Below are positions 1-14,700 of a stretch of 64,000 bases of DNA, piece by piece. The notes beneath the pieces were generated by a model that searched no databases, had not been told where the DNA came from, and saw nothing but the letters and a program-made list of their open reading frames with translations. The position numbers and the translations under genes are program-made. The stretch's first letter is position 1; each line of letters opens with the position of its first letter. The stretch is from the NCBI GenBank assembly GCA_963580455.1, contig OY756970.1, positions 9,734,001 to 9,798,000 on the forward strand, given 5' to 3'. This stretch comes from Euonymus europaeus. Taxonomy: Eukaryota; Streptophyta; Magnoliopsida; Celastrales; Celastraceae.

Positions 1-2407
1 AGTATAAGCTTCCTAGATTACTTCGATGTCGAAACCCCAACTTTCTATTACAAATGGACAAAACCGTTGACAGCTCCTCTATAGAGTGAGTTGAGTAACT
101 TCGGACTATCAAAGTTGATCGGTGTACACTTTTTATTGTTCTTCTATGTCAAATTTTACGAGTATAAGCCTCCTAGATTACTTCGATGTCGAAACCCCAA
201 CTTTCTATGACAAATGGACAAAACCGTTTAAAGCTCCTCCATAGAGTGAGTTGAGCAACTTCGGACTATCAAAGTTGGTCGGTGTACACTTTTTATTGTT
301 CCTTCTATGTAAAATTTTTCGAGTATAAGCTTCCTAGATTATTTCGATGCGAAACCACCAACTTTATAAGACAAATTGGACAAAAATGTTAAAAGATCCT
401 CCATAGAGAGAGTTGAGCAACTTCGAATCATCAAAGTTGCCCGGTATACACTTTTTATTGCCCTTTTATTTCAAATTTTATGAGTATATGCTTCCTGGAT
501 TATTTTGATGCCAAAAGCCCAACTACCAATGACAAATGGACAAAAACGTTGAAAGCTACTTCATAGTGACAGTTGAGCAATTCCGGACCATCAAAGTTGC
601 TCGGTGTACACTTTTTATTGTTCTTCTATGTCAAATTTTACGAGTATAAGCTTCCTAGATTATTTTGATGCCAAAACCCCAACTTTTTATGACAAATGGA
701 CAAAACCGTTTACAGCTCCTCTATAGAGTGAGTTGAGCAACTTAGAACTATCAAAGTTGCTCGGTGTACACTTTTTATTGTTCTTCTATGTCAAATTTTA
801 CGAGTATAAGCTTCCTGGATTACTTCGATGTCGAAACCCCAACTTTCTATGACAAATGGACAAAACCGTTGACAGCTCCTCTATAGAGTGAGTTGAGTAA
901 CTTCGGACTATCAAAGTTGATCGGTGTACACTTTTTATTGTTCTTCTACGTCAAAATTTTACGAGTATAAGCTTCCTAGATTACTTCGATGTCGAAACCC
1001 CAACTTTCTATGACAAATGGACAAAACCGTTTAAAGCTCCTCAATAGAGTGAGTTGAGCAACTTCGGACTATCAAAGTTGCTCGGTGTACACTTTTTATT
1101 ATTCCTTCTATGTCAAATTTTTTGAGTATAAGCTTCCTAGATTATTTCGATGCCAAAACACCAACTTTATAAGACAAATTGGACAAAAACGTTAAAAGAT
1201 CCTCCATAGAGAGAGTTGAGCAACTTCGAACCATCAAAGTTGCTTGGTGTACACTATTTATTGTTCTTTTATGTCAAATTTTATGAGTATATGCTTCCTG
1301 GATTATTTTGATGCCAAAACCCCAACTATTAATGACAAATGGACAAAAACGTTGAAAGCTACTTCATAGTGACAGTTGAGCAATTCCGGACCATCAAAGT
1401 TGCTCGGTGTACACTTTTTATTGTTCTTCCATGTCAAATTTTACGAGTATAAGCTTCCTAGATTATTTCGATGTCAAAAACCCAACTTTCTATGACAAAT
1501 GGACAAAACCGTTGAAAGCTCCTCTATAGAGTGAGTTGAGCAACTTAGGACAATCAAAGTTGCTCGGTGTACAGTTTTTATTGTTCTTCTATGTCAAATT
1601 TTACGAGTATAAGCTTCCTAGATTATTTTGATGTCAAAACCCCAACTTTTTATGACAAATGGACAAAACCGTTGACAGCTCCTCTATAGAGTGAGTTGAG
1701 TAACTTCGGAATATCAAAGTTGATCGGTTTACACTTTTTATTGTTCTTCTATGTCAAATTTTACGAGTATAAGCCTCCTAGATTACTTCGATGTCGAAAC
1801 CCCAACTTTCTATGACAAATGGACAAAACCGTTTAAAGCTCCTCCATAGAGTGAGTTGAGCAACTTCGGACTATCAAAGTTGGTCGGTGTATACTTTTTA
1901 TTGTTCCTTCTATGTAAAAAATTTCGAGTATAAGCTTCCTGGATTATTTCGATGCGAAAACACCAACTTTATAAGACAAATTGGACAAAAACGTTAAAAG
2001 ATCCTCCATAGAGAGAGTTGAGCAACTTCGAATCATCAAAGTTGCACGGTGTACACTTTTTATTGTACTTTTATGTCAACTTTTAAGAGTATATGCTTCT
2101 TGGATTATTTTGATGCCAAAACCCCAACTATGAATGATAAATGGACAAAACCGTTAAAAGCTACTTCATAGTGACAGTTAAGCAATTCCGGACCATCAAA
2201 GTTGCTCGGTGTACACTTTTTATTGTTCTTCTATGTAAAATTTTACGAGTATAAGCTTCCTAGATTATTTTAATGTCAAAACCCCAACTTTCTATGACAA
2301 ATGGACAAAACTGTTGAAAGCTCCTCTATAGAGTGAGTTGAGTAACTTCGGACTATCAAAGTTGATCGGTGTACACTTTTTAATGTTTTTCTATGTCAAA
2401 TTTTACG
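1..2407 (+). repeat. Region I: 15-monomer higher-order repeat, copy 1
   Basis: This unit of 15 monomers (2407 bp) is followed by a second copy. Matching private variants include the one-base-longer TTCCTTCTATGTAAAATT (near 300 and 2706), the AAAGCCCAACTACC monomer (near 512 and 2920), AACTTAGAAC (near 740 and 3148), GGTTTACAC (1726 and 4132) and CAACTTTTAAGAGTATATGC (near 2075 and 4485). The 7 bp over 15x160 come from one-base-longer monomers. Confidence 0.9.
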
Positions 2408-4813
2408 AGTATAAGCTTCCTAGATTACTTCGATGTCGAAACCCCAACTTTCTATGACAAATGGACAAAACCGTTGACAGCTCCTCTATAGAGTGAGTTG
2501 AGTAACTTCGGACTATCAAAGTTGATCGGTGTACACTTTTTATTGTTCTTCTATGTCAAATTTTACGTGTATAAGCCTCCTAGATTACTTCGATGTCGAA
2601 ACCCCAACTTTCTATGACAAATGGACAAAACCGTTTAAAGCTCCTCCATAGAGTGAGTTGAGCAACTTCGGACTATCAAAGTTGGTCGGTGTACACTTTT
2701 TATTGTTCCTTCTATGTAAAATTTTTCGAGTATAAGCTTCCTAGATTATTTCGATGCGAAAACACCAACTTTATAAGACAAATTGGACAAAAATGTTAAA
2801 AGATCCTCCATAGAGAGAGTTGAGCAACTTCGAATCATCAAAGTTGCCCGGTGTACACTTTTTATTGTCCTTTTATTCCAAATTTTATGAGTATATGCTT
2901 CCTGGATTATTTTGATGCCAAAAGCCCAACTACCAATGACAAATGGACAAAAACGTTGAAAGCTACTTCATAGTGACAGTTGAGCAATTCCGGACCATCA
3001 AAGTTGCTCGGTGTACACTTTTTATTGTTCTTCTATGTCAAATTTTACGAGTATAAGCTTCCTAGATTATTTTGATGCCAAAACCCCAACTTTTTATGAC
3101 AAATGGACAAAACCGTTTACAGCTCCTCTATAGAGTGAGTTGAGCAACTTAGAACTATCAAAGTTGCTCGGTGTACACTTTTTATTGTTCTTCTATGTCA
3201 AATTTTACGAGTATAAGCTTCCTAGATTACTTCGATGTCGAAACCCCAACTTTCTATGACAAATGGACAAAACCGTTGACAGCTCCTCTATAGAGTGAGT
3301 TGAGTAACTTCGGACTATCAAAGTTGATCGGTGTACACTTTTTATTGTTCTTCTACGTCAAATTTTACGAGTATAAGCTTCCTAGATTACTTCGATGTCG
3401 AAACCACAACTTTCTATGACAAATGGACAAAACCGTTTAAAGCTCCTCAATAGAGTGAGTTGAGCAACTTCGGACTATCAAAGTTGCTCGGTGTACACTT
3501 TTTATTATTCCTTCTATGTCAAATTTTTTGAGTATAAGCTTCCTAGATTATTTCGATGCCAAAACACCAACTTTATAAGACAAATTGGACAAAAACGTTA
3601 AAAGATCCTCCATAGAGAGAGTTGAGCAACTTCGAACCATCAAAGTTGCTTGGTGTACACTATTTATTGTTCTTTTATGTCAAATTTTATGAGTATATGC
3701 TTCCTGGATTATTTTGATGCCAAAACCCTAACTATCAATGACAAATGGACAAAAACGTTGAAAGCTACTTCATAGTGACAGTTGAGCAATTCCGGACCAT
3801 CAAAGTTGCTCGGTGTACACTTTTTATTGTTCTTCCATGTCAAATTTTACGAGTATAAGCTTACTAGATTATTTCGATGTCAAAAACCCAACTTTCTATG
3901 ACAAATGGACAAAACCGTTGAAAGCTCCTCTATAGAGTGAGTTGAGCAACTTAGGACTATCAAAGTTGCTCGGTGTACACTTTTTATTGTTCTTCTATGT
4001 CAAATTTTACGAGTATAAGCTTCCTAGATTATTTTGATGTCAAAACCCCAACTTTTTATGACAAATGAACAAAACCGTTGACAGCTCCTCTATAGAGTGA
4101 GTTGAGTAACTTCGGACTATCAAAGTTGATTGGTTTACACTTTTTATTGTTCTTCTATGTCAAATTTTACGAGTATAAGCCTCCTAGATTACTTCGATGT
4201 CGAAACCCCAACTTTCTATGACAAATGGACAAAACCGTTTAAAGCTCCTCCATAGAGTGAGTTGAGCAACTTCGGACTATCAAAGTTGGTCGGTGTACAC
4301 TTTTTATTGTTCCTTCTATGTAAAATTTTTCGAGTATAAGCTTCCTAGATTATTTCGATGCGAAAACACCAACTTTATATGACAAATTGGACAAAAACGT
4401 TAAAAGATCCTCCATAGAGAGAGTTGAGGAACTTCGAATCATCAAAGTTGCCCGGTGTACACTTTTTATTGTTCTTTTATGTCAACTTTTAAGAGTATAT
4501 GCTTCTTGGATTATTTTGATGCCAAAACCCCAACTATGAATGATAAATGGACAAAACCGTTAAAAGCTACATCATAGTGACAGTTAAGCAATTCCGGACC
4601 ATCAAAGTTGCTCGGTGTACACTTTTTATTGTTCTTCTATGTAAAATTTTACGAGTATAAGCTTCCTAGATTATTTTGATGTCAAAACCCCAACTTTCTA
4701 TGACAAATGGACAAAACCGTTGAAAGCTCCTCTATAGAGTGAGTTGAGTAACTTCGGACTATCAAAGTTGATCGGTGTACACTTTTTAATGTTCTTCTAC
4801 GTCAAATTTTACG
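2408..4813 (+). repeat. Region I: 15-monomer higher-order repeat, copy 2
   Basis: This copy aligns to copy 1 at an offset of 2406-2407 bp along its full length, with scattered single-base differences (for example GCACGG versus GCCCGG near 2045/4450, and TGGACAAAAC versus TGAACAAAAC near 1660/4067). Monomer order is fully preserved, so the unit duplicated as a block. Confidence 0.9.
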
Positions 4814-5400
4814 AGTATAAGCTTCCTAGATTACTTCGATTTCGAAACCCCAACTTTCTATGACAAATGGACAAAACCGTTGACAGCTCGTCTATAGAGT
4901 GAGTTGAGTAACTTCGGACTATCAAAGTTGATCGGTGTACACTTTTTATTGTTCTTCTATGTCAAATTTTACGAGTATAAGCCTCCTAGATTACTTCGAT
5001 GTCGAAACCCCAACTTTCTTTGACAAATGGACAAAACCGTTTAAAGCTCTTCCATAGAGTGAGTTGAGCAACTTCGGACTATCAAAGATGGTCGGTGTAC
5101 ACTTTTTATTGTTCCTTCTATGTAAAATTTTTCGAGTATAAGCTTCCTAGATTATTTCGATGCGAAAACACCAACTTTATAAGACAAATAGGACAAAAAC
5201 GTTAAAAGATCCTCCATAGAGAGAGTTGAGCAACTTCGAATCATCAAAATTGCCCGGTGTACACTTTTTATTGTCCTTTTATGTCAAATTTTATGAGTAT
5301 ATACTTCCTGGATTATTTTGATGCCAAAAGCCCAACTACCAATGACAAATGGACAAAAACGTTGAAAGCTACTTCATAGTGACAGTTGAGCAATTCCGGA
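4814..5400 (+). repeat. Region I: third, truncated copy of the 15-monomer unit
   Basis: It matches the start of copies 1 and 2 up to the AAAGCCCAACTACC class A monomer. Near 5400 the order jumps to the monomer that carries GGTTTACAC (5576), which in copy 2 lies at 4132. About six monomers (roughly 960 bp) are therefore missing relative to copies 1 and 2, consistent with an in-register deletion. Confidence 0.8.
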
Positions 5401-8400
5401 CCATCAAAGTTGCTCGGTGTACACTTTTTATTGTTCTTCTATGTAAAATTTTACGAGTATAAGCTTCCTAGATTATTTTGATGTCAAAACCCCAACTTTC
5501 TATGACAAATGGACAAAACCGTTGACAGCTCCTCTATAGAGTGAGTTGAGTAACTTCGGACTATCAAAGTTGATCGGTTTACACTTTTTATTGTTCTTCT
5601 ATGTCAAATTTTACGAGTATAAGCCTCCTAGATTACTTCGATGTCGAAACCCCAACTTTCTATGACAAATGGACAAAACCGTTTAAAGCTCCTCCATAGA
5701 GTGAGTTGAACAACTTCGGACTATCAAAGTTGATCGGTGTATACTTTTTATTGTTCTTCTATGTCAAATATTACGAGTATAAGCTTCCCAGATTATTTCG
5801 ATGCCAAAACTCCAACTTTCTATGACAAATGGACAAAACCATTTAAAGCACCTCCATAGAGTGAGTTGAGCAACTTCGGACCATCAAAGTTGCTCAGTGT
5901 ACACTTTTTATTGTTCTTCTAATTAAAATTTTACGAGTATAAGCTTCCTAGATTATTTCGATGCCAAAACCCCAACTTTCTATGACAAATGGACAAAACC
6001 GTTTAAAGCTAATTCATAGTGACAGTTAAGCAATTCCGGACCATCGAAGTTGCTCGGTGTACACTTTTTATTGTTCTTCTATGTCAAATTTTACGAGTAT
6101 AAGCTTCCTAGATTATTTTGATGCCAAAACCCCAATTTTCTATGACAAATGGACAAAACCGTTAAAAGCTACTTCATAGTGACAGTTGAGCAATTCCGGA
6201 CCATCAAAGTTGGTCGGTGTACACTTTTTATTGTTCTTCTATGTCAAATTTTACGAGTATAAGCTTCCTAGATTATTTCCATGACAAAACCGCAACTTTC
6301 TATGACAAATGGACAAAACCGTTTAAAGCTAATTCATAGTGACAGTTGAGCAATTCCGGACCATCAAAGTTGCTCGGTGTACACTTCTTATTGTCCTTTT
6401 ATGTCAAATTTTATGAGTATATACTTCCTAGATTATTTTGATGTCAAAACCCCAACTTTCTATGACAAATGGACAAAACCGTTGAAAACTCCTCTATAGA
6501 GTGAGTTGAGTAACTTCGGACTATCAAAGTTGATCGGTGTACACTTTTTAATGTTCTTCTATGTCAAATTTTACGAGTATAAGCTTCCTAGATTACTTCG
6601 ATGTCGAAACCCCAACTTTCTATGACAAATGGACAAAACCGTTGACAGCTCCTCTATAGAGTGAGTTGAGTAACTTCGGACTATCAAAGTTGATCGGTGT
6701 ACACTTTTTATTGTTCTTCTATGTCAAATTTTACGAGTATAAGCTTCCTAGATTACTTCGATGTCGAAACCCCAACTTTCTATGACAAATGGACAAAACC
6801 GTTGACAGCTCCTCTATAGAGTGAGTTGAGTAACTTCGGACTATCAAAGTTGATCGGTGTACACTTTTTATTGTTCTTCTATGTCAAATTTTACGAGTAT
6901 AAGCCTCCTAGATTACTTCGATGTCGAAACCCCAACTTTCTATGACAAATGGACAAAACCGTTTAAAGCTCTTCCATAGAGTGAGTTGAGCAACTTCGGA
7001 CTATCAAAGTTGATCGGTGTATACTTTTTATTGTTCTTCTATGTCAAATTTTACGAGTATAAGCTTCCCAGATTATTTCGATGCCAAAACCCCAACTTTC
7101 TATGATAAATGGAGAAATCGTTTTAAGCTCCCCCACAGAGTGAGTTGAGCAACTTTGGACTATCAAAGTTGCTCGGTGTACACTTTTTATTGTTCTTCGA
7201 TGTCAAATTTTACGAGTATAAGCTTCCTAGATTATTTCGATGCCAAAACTCCAACTTTCTATGACAAATGGACAAAACCATTTAAAGCACCTCCATAGAG
7301 TGAGTTGAGCAACTTCGGACCATCAAAGTTGCTCAGTGTACACTTTTTATTCTTCTTCTAATTAAAATTTTACGAGTATAAGCTTCCTAGATTATTTCGA
7401 TGCCAAAACCCCAACTTTCTATGACAAATGGACAAAACCGTTTAAAGCTAATTCATAGTGACAGTTAAGCAATTCCGGACCATCGAAGTTGCTCGGTGTA
7501 CACTTTTTATTGTTCTTCTATGTCAAATTTTACGAGTATAAGCTTCCTAGATTATTTTGATGCCAAAACCCCAATTTTCTATGACAATTGGACAAAACCG
7601 TTAAAAGCTACTTTATAGTGACAGTTGAGCAATTCCGGACCATCAAAGTTGGTCGGTGTACACTTTTTATTGTTCTTCTATGTCAAATTTTACGAGTATA
7701 AGCTTCCTAGATTATTTCCATGACAAAACCGCAACTTTCTATGACAAATGGACAAAACCGTTTAAAGCTAATTCATAGTGACAGTTGAGCAATTCCGGAC
7801 CATCAAAGTTGCTCGGTGTACACTTTTTATTGTTCTTCTATGTAAAATTTTACGAGTATAAGCTTCCTAGATTATTTTGATGTCAAAACCCCAACTTTCT
7901 ATGACAAATGGACAAAACCGTTGAAAGCTCCTCTATAGAGTGAGTTGAGTAACTTCGGACTATCAAAGTTGATCGGTGTACACTTTTTAATGTTCTTCTA
8001 TGTCAAATTTTACGAGTATAAGCTTCTTAGATTACTTCGATGTCGAAACCCCAACTTTCTATGACAAATGGACAAAACCGTTGACAGCTCCTCTATAGAG
8101 TGAGTTGAGTAACTTCGGACTATCAAAGTTGATCGGTGTACACTTTTTATTGTTCTTCTATGTCAAATTTTACGAGTATAAGCCTCCTAGATTACTTCGA
8201 TGTCGAAACCGCAACTTTCTATGACAAATGGACAAAACCGTTTAAAGCTCTTCCATAGAGTGAGTTGAGCAACTTCGGACTATCAAAGATGGTCGGTGTA
8301 CACTTTTTATTGTTCCTTCTATGTAAAATTTTTCGAGTATAAGCTTCCTAGATTATTTCGATGCGAAAACACCAACTTTATAAGACAAATTGGACAAAAA

Positions 8401-11400
8401 CGTTAAAAGATCCTCCATAGAGAGAGTTGAGCAACTTCGAATCATCAAAATTGCCCGGTGTACACTTTTTATTGTCCTTTTATGTCAAATTTTATGAGTA
8501 TATACTTCCTGGATTATTTTGATGCCAAAAGCCCAACTACCAATGACAAACGGACAAAAACGTTGAAAGCTACTTCATAGTGACAGTTGAGCAATTCCGG
8601 ACCATCAAAGTTGCTCGGTGTACACTTTTTATTGTTCTTCTATGTCAAATTTTACGAGTATAAGCTTCCTAGATTATTTTGATGTCAAAACCCCAACTTT
8701 CTATGACAAATGGACAAAACCGTTGACAGCTCCTCTATAGAGTGAGTTGAGTAACTTCGGACTATCAAAGTTGATCGGTTTACACTTTTTATTGTTCTTC
8801 TATGTCAAATTTTACGAGTATAAGCCTCCTAGATTACTTCGATGTCGGAACCCCAACTTTCTATGACAAATGGACAAAACCGTTTAAAGCTCCTCCATAG
8901 AGTGCGTTGAGCAACTTCGGACTATCAAAGTTGGTCGGTGTACACTTTTTATTGTTCCTTCTATGTAAAATTTTTCGAGTATAAGCTTCCTAGATTATTT
9001 CGATGCGAAAACACCAAATTTATAAGACAAATTGGACAAAAACGTTAAAAGATCCTCCATAGAGAGAGTTGAGCAACTTCGAATCATCAAAGTTGCCCGG
9101 TGTACACTTTTTATTGTTCTTTTATGTCAACTTTTAAGAGTATATGCTTCTTGGATTATTTTGATGCCAAAACCCCAACTATGAATGATAAATGGACAAA
9201 ACCGTTAAAAGCTACTTCATAGTGACAGTTAAGCAATTCCGGACCATCAAAGTTGCTCGGTGTACACTTTTTATTGTTCTTCTATGTAAAATTTTACGAG
9301 TATAAGCTTCCTAGATTATTTTGATGTCAAAACCCCAACTTTCTATGACAAATGGACGAAACCGTTGAAAGCTCCTCTATAGAGTGAGTTGAGTAACTTC
9401 GGACTATCAAAGTTGATCGGTGTACACTTTTTAATGTTCTTCTATGTCAAATTTTACGAGTATAAGCTTCCTAGATTACTTCGATGTCGAAACCCCAACT
9501 TTCTATGACAAATGGACAAAACCGTTGACAGCTCCTCTATAGAGTGAGTTGAGTAACTTCGGACTATCAAAGTTGATCGGTGTACACTTTTTATTGTTCT
9601 TCTATGTCAAATTTTACGAGTATAAGCCTTCTAGATTACTTCGATGTCGAAACCCCAACTTTCTATGACAAATGGACAAAACCGTTTAAAGCTCCTCCAT
9701 AGAGTGAGTTGAGCAACTTCGGACTATCAAAGTTGGTCGGTGTACACTTTTTATTGTTCCTTCTATGTAAAATTTATCGAGTATAAGCTTCTTAGATTAT
9801 TTCGATGCGAAAACACCAACTTTATAAGACAAATTGGACAAAAACGTTAAAAGATCCTCCATAGAGAGAGTTGAGCAACTTCGAATCATCAAAGTTGCCC
9901 GGTGTACACTTTTTATTGTCCTTTTATGTCAAATTTTATGAGTATATGCTTCCTGGATTATTTTGATGCCAAAAGCCCAACTACCAATGATAAATGGACA
10001 AAAACGTTGAAAGCTACTTCATAGTGACAGTTGAGCAATTCCGGACCATCAAAGTTGCTCGGTGTACACTTTTTATTGTTCTTCTATGTCAAATTTTACG
10101 AGTATAAGCTTCCTAGATTATTTTGATGTCAAAACCCCAACTTTTATGACAAATGGACAAAACCGTTTACAGCTCCTCAATAGAGTGAGTTGAGCAAATT
10201 AGAACTATCAAAGTTGCTCGGTGTACACTTTTTATTGTTCTTCTATGTCAAATTTTACGAGTATCAGCTTCCTAGATTATTTCGATGCCAAAACCCTAAC
10301 TTTCTATGACAAATGGACAAAACTGTTTAAAGCTCCTCCATAGAGTGAGTTGAACAACTTCGGACTATCAAAGTTGATCGGTGTATACTTTTTATTGTTC
10401 TTCTATGTCAAATTTTACGAGTATAAGCTTACCAGATTATTTCGATGCCAAAACCCCAACTTTCTATGATAAATGGAGAAACCGTTTTAAGCTCCTCCAT
10501 AGAGTGAGTTGAGCAACTTTGGACTATCAAAGTTGCTCGGTGTACACTTTTTAATGTTCTTCGATGTCAAATTTTACGAGTATAAGCTTCCTAGATTATT
10601 TCGATGCCAAAACTCCAACTTTCTATGACAAATGGACAAAAACATTTAAAGCACCTCCATAGAGTGAGTTGAGCAACTTCGGACCATCAATGTTGCTCAG
10701 TGTACACTTTTTATTGTTCTTCTAATTAAAATTTTACGAGTATAGGCTTCCTAGATTATTTCGATGCCAAAACCCCAACTTTCTATGACAAATGGACAAA
10801 ACCGTTTAAAGCTAATTCATAGTGACAGTTAAGCAATTCCGGACCATCGAAGTTGCTCGGTGTACACTTTTTATTGTTCTTCTATGTCAAATTTTACGAG
10901 TATAAGCTTCCTAGATTATTTTGATGCCAAAACCCCAATTTTCTATGACAAATGGACAAAACCGTTAAAAGCTACTTCATAGTGACAGTTGAGCAATTCC
11001 GGACCATCAAAGTTGGTCGGTGTACACTTTTTATTGTTCTTCTATGTCAAATTTTACGAGTATAAGCTTCCTAGATTATTTCCATGACAAAACCGCAACT
11101 TTCTATGAAAAATGGACAAAACCGTTTAAAGCTAATTCATAGTGACAGTTGAGCAATTCCGGACCATCAAAGTTGCTCGATGTACACTTTTTATTGTTCT
11201 TCTATGTCAAATTTTACGAGTATAAACTTCCTAGATTATTTTGATGCCAAAACCCCAATTTTCTATGATAAATGGAGAAAACCATTTTAAGCTCCTCCAT
11301 AAAGTGAGTTGAGCAACTTCGGACTATCAAAGTTGCTCGGTGTACACTTTTTATTGTTCTTCTATGTCAAATTTTACAAGTATAAGCTTCCTAGATTATT

Positions 11401-11786
11401 TCAATGCGAAAACACCAACTTTATAAGACAAATTGGACAAAAACGTTAAATGATCCTCCATAGAGAGAGTTGAGCAACTTTGAATCATTAAAGTTACCCG
11501 GTGTACACATTTTATTGTTCTTCTATGTCAAATTTTACGAGTATAAGCCACCTAGATTACTTCGATGTCGAAACCCCAACTTTCTATGACAAATGGACAA
11601 AACCGTTTAAAGCTCCTTCATAGAGTGAGTTGAGCAACTTCGGACTATCAAAGTTGGTCGGTGTACGCTTTTTATTGTTCCTTCTATGTAAAATTTATCG
11701 AGTATAAGCTTCCTAGATTATTTCGATGCGAAAACACCAACTTTATAAGACAAATTGGACAAAAACGTTAAAAGATCCTCCATAGA
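5401..11786 (+). repeat. Region II: long composite block, copy 1
   Basis: This is an ordered series of about 40 monomers of classes A to F. A run with the private variant ACCATCGAAGTTGC (6041, 7480, 10844) recurs within it. From about 5230 it aligns with 11790 onward at an offset of 6566 bp. After an extra monomer at 6537-6856 the offset becomes 6406 bp, and the alignment continues to about 9680. Its last third (9761-11540) is duplicated again at 18089-19868. It contains no gene-like sequence. Confidence 0.8.
6537..6856 (+). repeat. Adjacent duplicated class C monomers
   Basis: Monomers 6537-6696 and 6697-6856 appear identical except for A versus T in the TTTTTAATG / TTTTTATTG segment. The homologous place near 13080-13260 has only one such monomer plus its neighbour. 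This single-unit gain explains why the block offset drops by exactly one monomer, from 6566 to 6406 bp. Confidence 0.85.
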
Positions 11787-14700
11787 GAGAGTTGAGCAAC
11801 TTCGAATCATCAAAATTGCCCGGTGTACACTTTTTATTGTCCTTTTATGTCAAATTTTATGAGTATATACTTCCTGGATTATTTTGATGCCAAAAGCCCA
11901 ACTACCAATGACAAATGGACAAAAACGTTGAAAGCTACTTCATAGTGACAGTTGAGCAATTCCGGACCATCAAAGTTGCTCGGTGTACACTTTTTATTGT
12001 TCTTCTATGTCAAATTTTACGAGTATAAGCTTCCTAGATTATTTTGATGTCAAAACCCCAACTTTCTATGACAAATGGACAAAACCGTTGACAGCTCCTC
12101 TATAGAGTGAGTTGAGTAACTTCGGACTATCAAAGTTGATCGGTTTACACTTTTTATTGTTCTTCTATGTCAAATTTTACGAGTATAAGCCTCCTAGATT
12201 ACTTCGATGTCGAAACCCCAACTTTCTATGACAAATGGACAAAACCGTTTAAAGCTCCTCCATAGAGTGAGTTGAACAACTTCGGACTATCAAAGTTGAT
12301 CGGTGTATACTTTTTATTGTTCTTCTATGTCAAATATTACGAGTATAAGCTTCCCAGATTATTTCGATGCCAAAACTCCAACTTTCTATGACAAATGGAC
12401 AAAACCATTTAAAGCACCTCCATAGAGTGAGTTGAGCAACTTCGGACCATCAAAGTTGCTCAGTGTATACTTTTTATTATTCTTCTAATTAAAATTTTAC
12501 GAGTATAAGCTTCCTAGATTATTTCGATGCCAAAACCCCAACTTTCTATGACAAATGGACAAAACCGTTTAAAGCTAATTCATAGTGACAGTTAAGCAAT
12601 TCCGGACCATCGAAGTTGCTCGGTGTACACTTTTTATTGTTCTTCTATGTCAAATTTTACGAGTATAAGCTTCCTAGATTATTTTGATGCCAAAACCCCA
12701 ATTTTCTATGACAAATGGACAAAACCGTTAAAAGCTACTTCATAGTGACAGTTGAGCAATTCCGGACCATCAAAGTTGGTCGGTGTACACTTTTTATTGT
12801 TCTTCTATGTCAAATTTTACGAGTATAAGCTTCCTAGATTATTTCCATGACAAAACCGCAACTTTCTATGACAAATGGACAAAACCGTTTAAAGCTAATT
12901 CATAGTGACAGTTGAGCAATTCCGGACCATCAAAGTTGCTCGGTGTACACTTTTTATTGTCCTTTTATGTCAAATTTTATGAGTATATACTTCCTAGATT
13001 ATTTTGATGTCAAAACCCCAACTTTCTATGACAAATGGACAAAACCGTTGAAAGCTCCTCTATAGAGTGAGTTGAGTAACTTCGGACTATCAAAGTTGAT
13101 CGGTGTACACTTTTTAATGTTCTTCTATGTCAAATTTTACGAGTATAAGCTTCCTAGATTACTTCGATGTCGAAACCCCAACTTTCTATGACAAATGGAC
13201 AAAACCGTTGACAGCTCCTCTATAGAGTGAGTTGAGTAACTTCGGACTATCAAAGTTGATCGGTGTACACTTTTTATTGTTCTTCTATGTCAAATTTTAC
13301 GAGTATAAGCCTCCTAGATTACTTCGATGTCGAAACCCCAACTTTCTATGACAAATGGACAAAACCGTTTAAAGCTCTTCCATAGAGTGAGTTGAGCAAC
13401 TTCGGACTATCAAAGTTGATCGGTGTATACTTTTTATTGTTCTTCTATGTCAAATTTTACGAGTATAAGCTTCCCAGATTATTTCGATGCCAAAACCCCA
13501 ACTTTCTATGATAAATGGAGAAATCGTTTTAAGCTCCTCCACAGAGTGAGTTGAGCAACTTTGGACTATCAAAGTTGCTCGGTGTACACTTTTTATTGTT
13601 CTTCGATGTCAAATTTTACGAGTATAAGCTTCCTAGATTATTTCGATGCCAAAACTCCAACTTTCTATGACAAATGGACAAAACCATTTAAAGCACCTCC
13701 ATAGAGTGAGTTGAGCAACTTCGGACCATCAAAGTTGCTCAGTGTACACTTTTTATTCTTCTTCTAATTAAAATTTTACGAGTATAAGCTTCTTAGATTA
13801 TTTCGATGCCAAAACCCCAACTTTCTATGACAAATGGACAAAACCGTTTAAAGCTAATTCATAGTGACAGTTAAGCAATTCCGGACCATCGAAGTTGCTC
13901 GGTGTACACTTTTTATTGTTCTTCTATGTCAAATTTTACGAGTATAAGCTTCCTAGATTATTTTGATGCCAAAACCCCAATTTTCTATGACAAATGGACA
14001 AAACCGTTAAAAGCTACTTTATAGTGACAGTTGAGCAATTCCGGACCATCAAAGTTGGTCGGTGTACACTTTTTATTGTTCTTCTATGTCAAATTTTACG
14101 AGTATAAGCTTCCTAGATTATTTCCATGACAAAACCGCAACTTTCTATGACAAATGGACAAAACCGTTTAAAGCTAATTCATAGTGACAGTTGAGCAATT
14201 CCGGACCATCAAAGTTGATCGGTGTACACTTTTTATTGTTCTTCTATGTAAAATTTTACGAGTATAAGCTTCCTAGATTATTTTGATGTCAAAACCCCAA
14301 CTTTCTATGACAAATGGACAAAACCGTTGAAAGCTCCTCTATAGAGTGAGTTGAGTAACTTCGGACTATCAAAGTTGATCGGTGTACACTTTTTAATGTT
14401 CTTCTATGTCAAATTTTACGAGTATAAGCTTCCTAGATTACTTCGATGTCGAAACCCCAACTTTCTATGAGAAATGGACAAAGCCGTTGACAGCTCCTCT
14501 ATAGAGTGAGTTGAGTAACTTCGGACTATCAAAGTTGATCGGTGTACACTTTTTATTGTTCTTCTATGTCAAATTTTACGAGTATAAGCCTCCTAGATTA
14601 CTTCGATGTCGAAACCGCAACTTTCTATGACAAATGGACAAAACCGTTTAAAGCTCTTCCATAGAGTGAGTTGAGCAACTTCGGACTATCAAAGATGGTC

